The notes below the pieces were generated by a model. It was given only the letters and a program-made list of their open reading frames with translations, was not told the DNA's origin and did not search any database. A program made the translations under genes and the position numbers. From RCIO01 sp040880025 (GTDB lineage Bacteria > Pseudomonadota > Alphaproteobacteria > Rhizobiales > Rhizobiaceae): 64,000 nt of DNA. The DNA lies in the NCBI GenBank assembly GCA_040880025.1, contig JBBDJD010000005.1:62001-126000 (forward strand). Direction: 5' to 3'. The first letter of the stretch is position 1; the number at the start of each line of letters is the position of its first letter. Below, piece by piece: positions 44,646 to 52,787 of this stretch.

Positions 44646-45803
44646 ATGGAACTCGAATATCTGAACGGCTTCCAGATACTACTGGGCGTCCTGTGGCGCT
44701 TCTGGTCCGTATGGATCGCCCTCGCGATCATTCTGGTGCTGAGCTACAGCTTCAAGCCGAGGCTGGGTCTGTACGGCCAGCTCTTCGACACCGGCGTCGG
44801 TGTCGCGGGCGTGGTGATCTGCCTGTTCTGGATGTTCACGGCGATCTTCGCCGACATCATTTCGCCCTTCAATCCGCTGGCGCAGATATTCGTCATGAAA
44901 GATGTGCTGCCCGGTGCGATCGAGCCGGAGACGGGACAGGCATTCCTGTTCGGCGGTGACCGGCTGGCGCGCGACATATTCAGCCGCATGGTGTTCGGCA
45001 GCCAGATCGTGCTCGTCATCGCCCCGGCGGCGACGCTGTTCGCGCTGATGGTGGGTACAACGCTGGGGCTGCCCGCCGGATATTATGGCGGGCGTGTGGA
45101 CACAATCTTGTCGTTCCTGGCCAATCTGGTGCTGGCCTTCCCCGTGATCCTGCTGTTCTACCTGCTGGTGACGCCCGGCATCATGGACACGCCGATCCCC
45201 TACGCGATGGCGGGAGTGTTTTTCCTGTTCCCGATCATCTTCTTCTGCACGCTGTTCTACACGCGCTTCCGGCGACGGCCGCAATTGCTGGCGATCCAGA
45301 TAGGGCTGACACTGCTGATCGGCGGCTGGGTCTATGTCGGTCTGGTGTTTAACGCCGACCCGCTGGGCATCATCTCGATCCGGCCGAACGAACTGAACAT
45401 TTTCGTTGCTGTCGTGTTCGCGTCCAGTCCAGGCGTGTTCCGCATCGTGCGCGGGCTGGTGATGGATATCAAGACGCGCGACTATGTGGCGGCGGCACAG
45501 ACGCGCGGTGAATCTCCCTGGTACATCATGCTGTGGGAGGTGCTGCCCAACGCGCGCGGCCCGCTGATCGTCGATGTGTGCCTGCGCATCGGCTACACGA
45601 CGATCCTGCTCGGGACGCTCGGCTATTTCGGCCTGGGGCTGGCCCCTGAGAGCCCCGACTGGGGTACGGCGATCAAGGAATCGAGCAGGCTGCTGCGCGC
45701 CTTCGTGCATCCGGCACTGCCGCCTGTCATCGCTCTGATGTCATTCGTACTCGGTCTCAATCTCCTGGCCGACGCGCTTCGCGAACAATCCCTCAAGGAC
45801 TGA
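44646..45803 (+). CDS. ABC transporter permease, DppC type with extra membrane segments (second system)
   Basis: A 385-residue permease, 76 residues longer than the DppC of the first system in this window (309). The family block FGGDRLARDIFSRMVFG is present near residue 102 and the EAA-like loop DYVAAAQTRGESPWYIMLWE near 280. Between the helix VLAFPVILLFYLL and the EAA region lies an insertion of about 75 residues (VFFLFPIIFFCTLFYTRF and a second hydrophobic run, IGLTLLIGGWVYVGLVF) that would add two membrane helices. An additional hydrophobic segment lies at residues 14-34. It is directly followed by the fused ATPase gene. Confidence 0.92.
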   Translation: MELEYLNGFQILLGVLWRFWSVWIALAIILVLSYSFKPRLGLYGQLFDTGVGVAGVVICLFWMFTAIFADIISPFNPLAQIFVMKDVLPGAIEPETGQAFLFGGDRLARDIFSRMVFGSQIVLVIAPAATLFALMVGTTLGLPAGYYGGRVDTILSFLANLVLAFPVILLFYLLVTPGIMDTPIPYAMAGVFFLFPIIFFCTLFYTRFRRRPQLLAIQIGLTLLIGGWVYVGLVFNADPLGIISIRPNELNIFVAVVFASSPGVFRIVRGLVMDIKTRDYVAAAQTRGESPWYIMLWEVLPNARGPLIVDVCLRIGYTTILLGTLGYFGLGLAPESPDWGTAIKESSRLLRAFVHPALPPVIALMSFVLGLNLLADALREQSLKD

Positions 45804-45812
45804 GTGCAAACG

Positions 45813-48572
45813 ATGAACGAAGCTGTCAAAGCCACGAACATCGCAAAGAATGCCGAGCCGATCATCGAGATCGAGAATCTCTCGATCTCGTTTTTCACCC
45901 GAAAGGGCGAAATACCGGCGGTGATGGACTTCTCCTGCACGGTCATGCCGGGCGAGGCGATGGGTATCGTCGGCGAGTCCGGGTGCGGCAAGTCGACCGT
46001 GTCGCTGGGCATCATGCGCGACCTGTCCAATGTCGGCCAGATCGTCGGCGGCCGCATCAAGTTCCGCGGCAAGGACATGGCGGAACTGTCGGAGGCGGAG
46101 CTTCGCGAAATCCGCGGCAACAAGATCGCCATGATCTACCAGGAGCCGATGGCGAGCCTCAATCCGGCGATGAAGATCGGCCAGCAGCTCATGGAGGTGC
46201 CGCTGATCCACGACAAGGTTTCGAGGGAGGAAGCCTACAAGCGCTCGCTGGAGATGGTGCGCGCAGTGCGGCTTCCCGATCCCGAGCGCATGATGCGATC
46301 CTTCCCGCACCAGCTTTCGGGCGGCCAGCAACAGCGCATCGTGATCGCGATGGCACTGCTGTCGAAGCCGGCGCTGCTTCTGCTCGACGAGCCGACGACC
46401 GCGCTCGATGTGACGGTGGAGGCCGGCATCGTGGAACTGGTGAAGGGGCTGGGCGAAAAGTTCGGCACTTCGATGATCTTCGTGTCCCACAATCTCGGCC
46501 TGATCCTGGAAACATGCGACCGCATCACGGTCATGTATTCCGGCGAAGCGGTGGAAACCGGCCGGATCGAGGATGTGTTCGACCGGATGCGCCACCCCTA
46601 TACGCAGGGGCTCTTCCGCTCCATCCCGCTGCCCGGCGCCGACAAGAATTCGCGGCCGCTTATCGCAATTCCCGGTCAGCTTCCGCTGCCGCACGAGCGG
46701 CCGAAGGGCTGCAATTTCGGCCCGCGATGCCATCACTTCAAGAAAGGCGTGTGCGACGCGGCTGAAATCCCCATGATCGACGTCAGGGGCCACGACAACC
46801 ATTTCAGCCGTTGCGTCCGCTTTGACGAGATCGACTGGGAGGCGCTGCCTGAAGGCGCGCGCACGCAAGCGCCCGCGGTGAAGGCCGGCGCGCCGGTGCT
46901 GAAGATCGACAATCTGAAGAAATACTACGAGGTCGCCGCCAACGCGATCTTCGGCGGCGGCGAGAGCCGTACGGTGAAGGCCAACGAGTCGATCTCGTTC
47001 GAAGCGCGGGAATCGGAGACCGTGGCGATCGTGGGCGAATCCGGCTGCGGCAAGTCCACGCTGGCCAAAGTGCTGCTCGGGCTGGAAACAGCGACATCGG
47101 GCACGGTGACGCTGGGCAATGAAGAGATCCAGTCGAAGGCGGTTGAAGATCGCGACGCCAGGACCGTCGGTTCGATCCAGATGGTGTTCCAGAACCCGTT
47201 CGACACGCTCAATCCGAGCCATTCGGTCGGCGGCCAGATCATTCGCACGCTCGAGAAGTTCGGCTACGGCAAATCGGTTGCGGATAGGCAGCAGCGCATG
47301 TTCGAGCTGCTGGATCTGGTGAAGCTTCCACGAGCATTCTCGGTGCGCATGCCGCGCCAGCTTTCGGGCGGGCAAAAGCAGCGCATCGGCGTGGCGCGCG
47401 CATTCGCCGGCCAGGCCAAGGTGGTTGTGGCGGACGAGCCGGTTTCAGCGCTCGATGTGTCGGTGCAGGCCGCGGTGACCGAATTGCTGATGGACATCCA
47501 GCGCAAGAACAAGACCACCATGCTGTTCATCAGCCACGATCTTTCGGTGGTGCGCTACATCGCGGACCGCGTGGTGGTCATGTATCTCGGCTATATCGTG
47601 GAGCAGGGCACCACCGACCAGATCTTCTCGCCGCCCTACCATCCATACACGGAGGCGCTGCTCTCGGCGATTCCGATCGCCGACACCAGCGTGGTGAAGA
47701 AGCACATCGTGCTTGAGGGCGACATTCCATCGGCGATGAACCCGCCGAGCGGCTGCCCGTTCCAGACCCGCTGCCGCTGGAAACAGTTCGTGCCCGGCAA
47801 CAAGTGCGAAACGGAAGTGCCGCCGGTGAAGCACCTCGGCAACGGGCATATGAGCCTTTGCTGGCTCGACGACGACCAGCTGGCGACGATGGAGCCGGTG
47901 ATCAGCATCAAGGATAAGGGCGCGAAGGCAAAGCCCACGACAGCGAAGCGCCCGTCGGCAAAACGCAAGCCGGTCAAGGCGGCCAAGACGGCGGAGAAAC
48001 CTGCGGCCGGAGCCGCCGCGACGCCGGCAACCGCGCGCAAGGCCGGATCGGCCGCCAATGGGCGGCCGTCTGCTTCAGTATCGGCGCGGCCGGGCGAATC
48101 CTCGCCCAAGAAGATCGCCGGCGAGGCGGGCGGGGGCCGCGAGGCGGCCAGCACGCGCGTCAAGCCAGCGACCGCCAGAACGAAGAAGGAAGAAGCGACA
48201 GCGGCCGGAAAGCACGGGGCGCAGAAGCGCTCCGTGAAGACCGCATCGTCACCGGCCGCGGCAAGGGCCGCCATCGGAGCCAAACCTGGCAAAGCAATAT
48301 CGGCCAGCGGCAAGACGGCATCGGCTGATGGCGGGCGTCCGCCGGCCGTGAAGAAGCCGGCCAAACCCGACGACCTGAAGAAGATTTCCGGCGTCGGCCC
48401 AAAGATCGAGGGGACACTCAACGATCTTGGCATCTACACCTATGCGCAGGTCGCTTCCTGGAAGAAAGCCGAACGCGAATGGGTGGACGGCAAGCTCAAT
48501 TTCCACGGCCGGATCGAGCGCGAGGACTGGGTCAAGCAGGCCAAGGCGCTGGCGAAGGGCGGCAAGCGCTAG
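45813..48572 (+). CDS. Fused DppD-DppF ABC ATPase with Lys/Ala-rich linker and C-terminal helix-hairpin-helix domain
   Basis: About 919 residues. Domain 1 (residues about 12-345) and domain 2 (about 360-690) are complete peptide-type ABC ATPases, each with Walker A GESGCGKST and signatures LSGGQQQR and LSGGQKQR, and each with the Cys-rich C-terminal extension (CNFGPRCHHF; CPFQTRCRWKQF). From about residue 693 to 850 follows an Ala/Lys/Pro-rich, histone H1-like linker. The final 70 residues (DDLKKISGVGPKIEG..., FHGRIEREDWVKQAKALAKGG) form a helix-hairpin-helix type module strongly reminiscent of the C-terminal extensions of rhizobial NuoE and ribosomal L21. The frame is unbroken from ABC domain to tail. 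Start could be GTG 45804 (AGGA four bases away) or ATG 45813. Confidence 0.9.
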   Translation: MNEAVKATNIAKNAEPIIEIENLSISFFTRKGEIPAVMDFSCTVMPGEAMGIVGESGCGKSTVSLGIMRDLSNVGQIVGGRIKFRGKDMAELSEAELREIRGNKIAMIYQEPMASLNPAMKIGQQLMEVPLIHDKVSREEAYKRSLEMVRAVRLPDPERMMRSFPHQLSGGQQQRIVIAMALLSKPALLLLDEPTTALDVTVEAGIVELVKGLGEKFGTSMIFVSHNLGLILETCDRITVMYSGEAVETGRIEDVFDRMRHPYTQGLFRSIPLPGADKNSRPLIAIPGQLPLPHERPKGCNFGPRCHHFKKGVCDAAEIPMIDVRGHDNHFSRCVRFDEIDWEALPEGARTQAPAVKAGAPVLKIDNLKKYYEVAANAIFGGGESRTVKANESISFEARESETVAIVGESGCGKSTLAKVLLGLETATSGTVTLGNEEIQSKAVEDRDARTVGSIQMVFQNPFDTLNPSHSVGGQIIRTLEKFGYGKSVADRQQRMFELLDLVKLPRAFSVRMPRQLSGGQKQRIGVARAFAGQAKVVVADEPVSALDVSVQAAVTELLMDIQRKNKTTMLFISHDLSVVRYIADRVVVMYLGYIVEQGTTDQIFSPPYHPYTEALLSAIPIADTSVVKKHIVLEGDIPSAMNPPSGCPFQTRCRWKQFVPGNKCETEVPPVKHLGNGHMSLCWLDDDQLATMEPVISIKDKGAKAKPTTAKRPSAKRKPVKAAKTAEKPAAGAAATPATARKAGSAANGRPSASVSARPGESSPKKIAGEAGGGREAASTRVKPATARTKKEEATAAGKHGAQKRSVKTASSPAAARAAIGAKPGKAISASGKTASADGGRPPAVKKPAKPDDLKKISGVGPKIEGTLNDLGIYTYAQVASWKKAEREWVDGKLNFHGRIEREDWVKQAKALAKGGKR

Positions 48573-48723
48573 AGCGCACAGCTGCCTGAAACCGAGGCGC
48601 ATTGGCCTTGTAGGAGCCTCAACGGGCTGCGTTTTCACACAGGCACGGCTTCCCGTCTTAGGATTTTCGTTATCTTGAACACGTAAGCCGGTATCCGACT
48701 TCGGGTTTGGACGGGTTAGCCGC

Positions 48724-50145
48724 ATGAGCTGCACTGGCCGATTGAAGACGGCGTTCGGGGCGATAATCTGCGCCGTTCTGTCGGCCTGCGCGGCCAGTGA
48801 CCGGGGTCCAATCAACAGCTTCGTCGCCGAGGTCGGGCCGGCAAGTCCGGAATTCATCCCGGAATCCGGCGATGACGGGTCGCTCGTGGTCGGACTTTCA
48901 TTTTCCGGCGGCGGCGCGCGCGCCACGGCCTTTGCCTACGGAATTCTGAGCGAACTCGACAGCTATGTGATCGACCAGGCGCCGTACGAAAGGACCATGG
49001 TCGATGATGTTCGGATCGTCTCCGGCACATCAGGCGGCGCAATCGCCGCGGCCTATTTCGGCTATCGCGGCAAGGACGGCTATCGCGACCTCAAGGAACG
49101 CTTCCTGCTGCAGAATGCCGAAGCGAGCATGCGCACCTCCGTGCTGCCGTCGACCCTTGTGCGAGCTCTGCAGGGAGGAGCGAACGACCGCGGCAATTTC
49201 GCCCGCTGGCTGGACGACAATCTGTTCGACCGCGCGACGTTCCAGAGCTTCAAACGCTCAGACGCGCCGATCGTCTGGCTGACAGCCTCGGACATCTACC
49301 ACGGCACGCCGTTCCTGTTCACCTACGATACGTTCGCTGCCTTGTGCAGCGATCTGGACAAGGTGAAGCTGTCGGACGCGGTCGCCGCGTCCGCGGCATT
49401 TCCGGTGGTATTCGCCCCGCTCGTTATTTCCGCCGATGCTCCCGACTGCGGATATCAGCGTCCTGCCTGGCTCGAGAACGCTTTGAACAATCCGGAAGCG
49501 CCGCTGCGGCTGAAGGCCTATGCGCGGTCGCTCGCAGCCTATCGCGAGGGCAAGGAACTGATAAACCTGCGCCTTCTGGATGGCGGGCTGACGGACAACA
49601 ACAGCGTGACGGGCTTCGCGCTGGAGCGGGCCGCGTCGGCGACGCCTCATGGGCCGCTTTCGCTCGAAGAGGCGGTCAAATTGCGCAGGCTGGTCTATAT
49701 CGTCGCCGATGCGGGCCGTGAACCAGCGCCCGAATGGGGCGCCTCGCGCCGGGGTTTGAAGCTGAAGCAGATACTGCCTGCCCTCAGCCATACCGCGATA
49801 ACCTCATCGATGAGGGACGGTTACGATGCGCTGAAGCTGGCGGTGGAATCCTGGCAACGGAAGATCATCGCATACCGGTGCAGCCTGAGCCATGACCAGG
49901 TCAGGCGCATACGGGGCTCGACAAAGAACTGGGACTGCCGCGACGTGAAGATCATCGTGGAGCATTTGTCGTTCCGCGACGCCGACCCGCGCGCCCATGG
50001 CGCGCTCAACGCGATCCCGACGCGGCTGGCGCTCAAGCGCGATCAGGTCGACATGGTGATCGAAGCGGGGCGGCAGGCGGTGCGTTCGAAGGCGTCGATC
50101 CAGCAGGCGGTGGCGGATATCAGGCGCTACGCCGGCGTGCGGTAG
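48724..50145 (+). CDS. Patatin-like phospholipase, predicted lipoprotein
   Basis: A 473-residue protein with a lipoprotein signal (hydrophobic core, then LSAC with Cys22), so it is probably lipid-anchored in the envelope. The patatin catalytic features are complete: oxyanion SGGGARA at 61-67, nucleophile Ser103 in GTSGG, and the dyad Asp286 in DGG. It should hydrolyse acyl esters of phospholipids. It is longer than small bacterial patatins, with an extra segment (about residues 235-280). It stands alone, with its own promoter region in the 150 bases upstream. Confidence 0.9.
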   Translation: MSCTGRLKTAFGAIICAVLSACAASDRGPINSFVAEVGPASPEFIPESGDDGSLVVGLSFSGGGARATAFAYGILSELDSYVIDQAPYERTMVDDVRIVSGTSGGAIAAAYFGYRGKDGYRDLKERFLLQNAEASMRTSVLPSTLVRALQGGANDRGNFARWLDDNLFDRATFQSFKRSDAPIVWLTASDIYHGTPFLFTYDTFAALCSDLDKVKLSDAVAASAAFPVVFAPLVISADAPDCGYQRPAWLENALNNPEAPLRLKAYARSLAAYREGKELINLRLLDGGLTDNNSVTGFALERAASATPHGPLSLEEAVKLRRLVYIVADAGREPAPEWGASRRGLKLKQILPALSHTAITSSMRDGYDALKLAVESWQRKIIAYRCSLSHDQVRRIRGSTKNWDCRDVKIIVEHLSFRDADPRAHGALNAIPTRLALKRDQVDMVIEAGRQAVRSKASIQQAVADIRRYAGVR

Positions 50146-50162
50146 GCGTCGCTCCAACATTG

Positions 50163-50330
50163 TCAGGCGGTCGGCGCTTCCTTCTTCTCACGTTCGCACT
50201 GACGACCGCCGGGCGATGCGCAATCAGGTCCGGTGCACTCCTGCGCTGAAAGCCGGTTCGTGAGCGGCATCAGGGTGAACGCGCCGGCGATCAGCAGCAT
50301 GGCCGATACGGTCGCGAGAGCATGGCGCAT
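50163..50330 (-). CDS. Small secreted Cys-containing peptide, 55 residues
   Basis: An unlisted short gene. GGAGG lies six bases ahead of the ATG at 50330. The product starts with a typical signal peptide (MRHALATVSAMLLIAGAF, then LSAQ) and the mature part of about 25 residues is ECTGPDCASPGGRQCE followed by REKKEAPTA, with three cysteines. It does not overlap a neighbouring gene: it ends 17 bases after the stop of the convergent patatin gene, and 212 bases separate its start from the divergent mttB-like gene. The function is unknown; a periplasmic or extracellular metal or redox role is only a guess. Confidence 0.7.
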   Translation of the reverse strand: MRHALATVSAMLLIAGAFTLMPLTNRLSAQECTGPDCASPGGRQCEREKKEAPTA

Positions 50331-50542
50331 GTAAGGCCTCCGGTTGGGGAACGGCGCAGTCTAGGCGTAATCACGACGGGCGGAAGCCGCCGGGCTTTTT
50401 ATCACGTCAATCTGATTGTCAGGATTGCGACGTATTTGTCGTAATTCCGACAATTGGTGCAGAAAGTTGCCGCGATTTCTAAAATCGCGCCGGAAGACGG
50501 CGCATTTTCAACAGAAGAGAGCGCCGGCTGCGCTATGCCGGA

Positions 50543-52087
50543 ATGATGAACGCGCCAACACGACGCCGACGCTCGGCGCAGCGCAGCACCGGCAATCAGA
50601 GCAGGGCGATACCTCAGCTTGCCAGGCGCGAGGTGCGCAATCCCTATCCGGCATTCCCGCTTCTGTCCTGCGATCAGGTGGAGGCGATCCACGAAGCCTC
50701 TATGCGACTTCTCGAGGAGATCGGCATCGAGGTGCTGAGCGATGCGGCGCTCGACCGGTTCGTGAAAGCCGGAGCGAAGGTCGACCGCTCCACCAGGATG
50801 GTATTTCTCGACCGCGGCCTTGTCGCCGAGAAACTGGCGACCGCTCCGGCGGAATTCACGCTGACGCCGCGCAATCGGGACAACCAAATCCGGCTCGGCG
50901 GCAACGCAATCAACTTCACGCTGGCCGCGGGTCCGCCCAACGTGCACGACCGCGAGCGCGGCCGTCGTGCGGGCAATATGGAAGATTACCGCGACCTCGT
51001 GCGGTTGGCGCAGCATTTCAACGCGATCCATCTGCTCGGCAACCAGGTGTGCGCGCCGATCGAACTGCCGGCCAACACACGCCATCTCGACACCTATCTG
51101 GCCAATCTCACGCTGACCGACAAATGCTTCCACGTCTCGGCCATCGGGCCCGGCAGGGCGCTGGACGGCGCCGCAATGATGGCGATCGCGCGCGGCATGA
51201 CACTGGACGAGATGCGGGACGATCCCGGCGTGACGACCATCATTTCGGTCAACTCGCCGCGCCGTTTCGACGAAGCGATGGCCGAGGGCATGATGGCGCT
51301 GAGCGAGGTAGGCCAGTCCGTCTGCGTGACGCCGTTCACGCTGATGGGAGCGATGAGCCCGGTAACGCTTGCCGGCGCGCTGGCACAGCAGAACGCCGAG
51401 GCGCTGGCGGGCATTGCGCTTACGCAGATCGTGCGGCCCGGCGCGCCGGTCATCTATGGCGCGTTCACATCCAACGTCGACATGCGTTCGGGCGCGCCTG
51501 CCTTCGGGACGCCGGAAAACGCCAAGGCCAACATTGCGTCTGGCCAGCTCGCCCGGCGCTACAATCTGCCGTATCGCACCAGCCCGTGCAGTTCGTCCAA
51601 CGCAGCCGATGCGCAGGGCGCTTGGGAGACGATGATGGCGCTGTGGTCGGCGGTGCTCGGGCACGGGAATCTGATCTACCACGGCGCAGGCTGGCAGGAA
51701 GGCGGGCTGACGGTGTCCTATGAGAAGCTGGTGCAGGACGTGGAGATGATCCAGCACATGATCGCGTTTTTGGAGCCGGTCGCGACCGGCGAAGCCGAAC
51801 TCGGCCTGGATGCGCTTGGCCGGGTGCCGCCGGGCGGTCACTTCTTCGGCGACGAGCACACGCTGGCGCGCTACGCGACGGCATTCTACCAGCCGATGCT
51901 GTCCAACTGGCAGAACCATGAAAGCTGGCTCGAGGCCGGCGGAGCGGACGCGACGGAACGAGCGACGAAGGTCTGGAAACAGGTGCTGCAGGAATACGAG
52001 CAACCGCCGATGGACGCGGGCGTGCGGGAGGAACTGGATGCCTACGTGGCGAAGCGAAAAGAAGCGATCGGGGACGGCGAACCGTGA
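50543..52087 (+). CDS. MttB-family (trimethylamine methyltransferase-like) protein, non-pyrrolysine
   Basis: A 514-residue TIM-barrel protein of the MttB superfamily (PF06253): LSCDQVEAIHEASMRLLEEIGIEVL near the N-terminus and GHGNLIYHGAGWQEGGLTVSYEKL in two parts near residue 375. The frame has no internal TAG, so it belongs to the non-pyrrolysine branch, some members of which demethylate glycine betaine or related quaternary amines to a corrinoid protein. No MtgC/MttC-like corrinoid protein or RamA-type activase is adjacent, so the acceptor is unknown. Start is ATG 50543 or the next codon. It is followed convergently by the BrnTA pair. Confidence 0.88.
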   Translation: MMNAPTRRRRSAQRSTGNQSRAIPQLARREVRNPYPAFPLLSCDQVEAIHEASMRLLEEIGIEVLSDAALDRFVKAGAKVDRSTRMVFLDRGLVAEKLATAPAEFTLTPRNRDNQIRLGGNAINFTLAAGPPNVHDRERGRRAGNMEDYRDLVRLAQHFNAIHLLGNQVCAPIELPANTRHLDTYLANLTLTDKCFHVSAIGPGRALDGAAMMAIARGMTLDEMRDDPGVTTIISVNSPRRFDEAMAEGMMALSEVGQSVCVTPFTLMGAMSPVTLAGALAQQNAEALAGIALTQIVRPGAPVIYGAFTSNVDMRSGAPAFGTPENAKANIASGQLARRYNLPYRTSPCSSSNAADAQGAWETMMALWSAVLGHGNLIYHGAGWQEGGLTVSYEKLVQDVEMIQHMIAFLEPVATGEAELGLDALGRVPPGGHFFGDEHTLARYATAFYQPMLSNWQNHESWLEAGGADATERATKVWKQVLQEYEQPPMDAGVREELDAYVAKRKEAIGDGEP

Positions 52088-52183
52088 ACCGGACCGGTTA
52101 AGGAATTGATTCAGGTCGTTGACAGGCCGATTCTTCACTTCGTCCCAAATGGCGGAAATTCCAGCTAAAATTCCCTAGCAAGC

Positions 52184-52453
52184 TCAGCTCTCCACATATT
52201 TGTGGAGGATCGAATTGATCAGCGTCTGATAAGGCATGCCTTCCTCGGCCGCGCGGGCCTTCAGGCGCAGAAGGTCGCGTTTTGGAATGGAAATGGAGAT
52301 GCGCTGGCGCTCACTTTCAATTGTGTTGTGGGCCACTTCCCGCCAAAACTCGCGTTGGGCTTCGATGCCACCGACCGATACCCAACCGTCCTCCTCGCTC
52401 AGCGCGATCAGTTCGCGCTCTTCTTCGTCTGAAATTTTCGGAATTCGGCTCAT
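52184..52453 (-). CDS. brnA: BrnA-like antitoxin
   Basis: An 89-residue protein whose C-terminal half (ISISIPKRDLLRLKARA, then EEGMPYQTLINSILHKYV) is a ribbon-helix-helix/BrnA-type DNA-binding domain, with an acidic N-terminal half that would bind the toxin. It overlaps the upstream toxin gene by 4 bases (ATGA), the usual brnT-brnA order with the toxin first. It likely represses the pair. Confidence 0.85.
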   Translation of the reverse strand: MSRIPKISDEEERELIALSEEDGWVSVGGIEAQREFWREVAHNTIESERQRISISIPKRDLLRLKARAAEEGMPYQTLINSILHKYVES

Positions 52454-52731
52454 GACTTAGGTCCTAGATAGCGTCTGGTTGCCTTTCGGCTAGGAAACAT
52501 AGTCTTCAGGAAGAATTTGTCTCCATCGCGAATGAACGGCACGATCCACGCGTAGCGTTCAACCTCAACAATGAGCTGGCGCTGATGTCCGTACCGTTCG
52601 GAATTCGGGTGCGTTCGATCTGCAAGCAGCGCCCCATTCTGGATGGCAACCACGATGCGCTCGAAACCGAACCCGTGACGAGTCTTTAGTTCCTCATTCT
52701 TCTCGTCGTTCCAAACGAATGAAGAATCCAT
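52450..52731 (-). CDS. brnT: BrnT-like toxin
   Basis: A 93-residue protein of the BrnT family (PF04365), RelE-like RNases that cut mRNA. It has the FVWNDEKNEELKTRHGF N-terminal block and a C-terminal SRKATRRYLG. The middle (RYGHQRQLIVEVERYAWIVPFI) is more divergent than in classical BrnT, so activity is not certain. It is the first gene of the toxin-antitoxin pair and sits between a crotonase gene and the MttB-like gene, both otherwise ordinary. Confidence 0.82.
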   Translation of the reverse strand: MDSSFVWNDEKNEELKTRHGFGFERIVVAIQNGALLADRTHPNSERYGHQRQLIVEVERYAWIVPFIRDGDKFFLKTMFPSRKATRRYLGPKS

Positions 52732-52787
52732 ATTGAATATATATTCGATCTATATCGGTGAGGCAAGCTTCAGCTTCCGTGCTTGCC
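52732..52787 (-). promoter_or_regulatory. brnT promoter/operator region with inverted repeats
   Basis: Only 38 bases separate the crotonase stop from brnT. They include an AT-rich palindrome-like stretch (minus strand GATATAGATCGAATATATAT) fitting a -10 region and BrnA operator. A 7-bp inverted repeat GGCAAGC/GCTTGCC (52787-52781 with 52768-52762) spans the crotonase stop codon and may end its transcript. Confidence 0.4.

Noticed and set aside
47889..48362. Lys/Ala/Pro-rich stretch considered as a separate histone H1-like gene or a frameshift
   Set aside because: The frame is continuous from the second ABC domain through the stretch into the HhH module, with no stop or start signal between; it is a linker.
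50543..52087. Possible pyrrolysine-coding TAG in the MttB-family gene
   Set aside because: The frame has no internal TAG; the gene belongs to the non-pyrrolysine branch.
50402..52138. 578-codon open frame on the minus strand opposite the MttB-family gene
   Set aside because: His/Arg/Gly-rich shadow translation with no recognisable family; it also runs over the small secreted-peptide region without sense.
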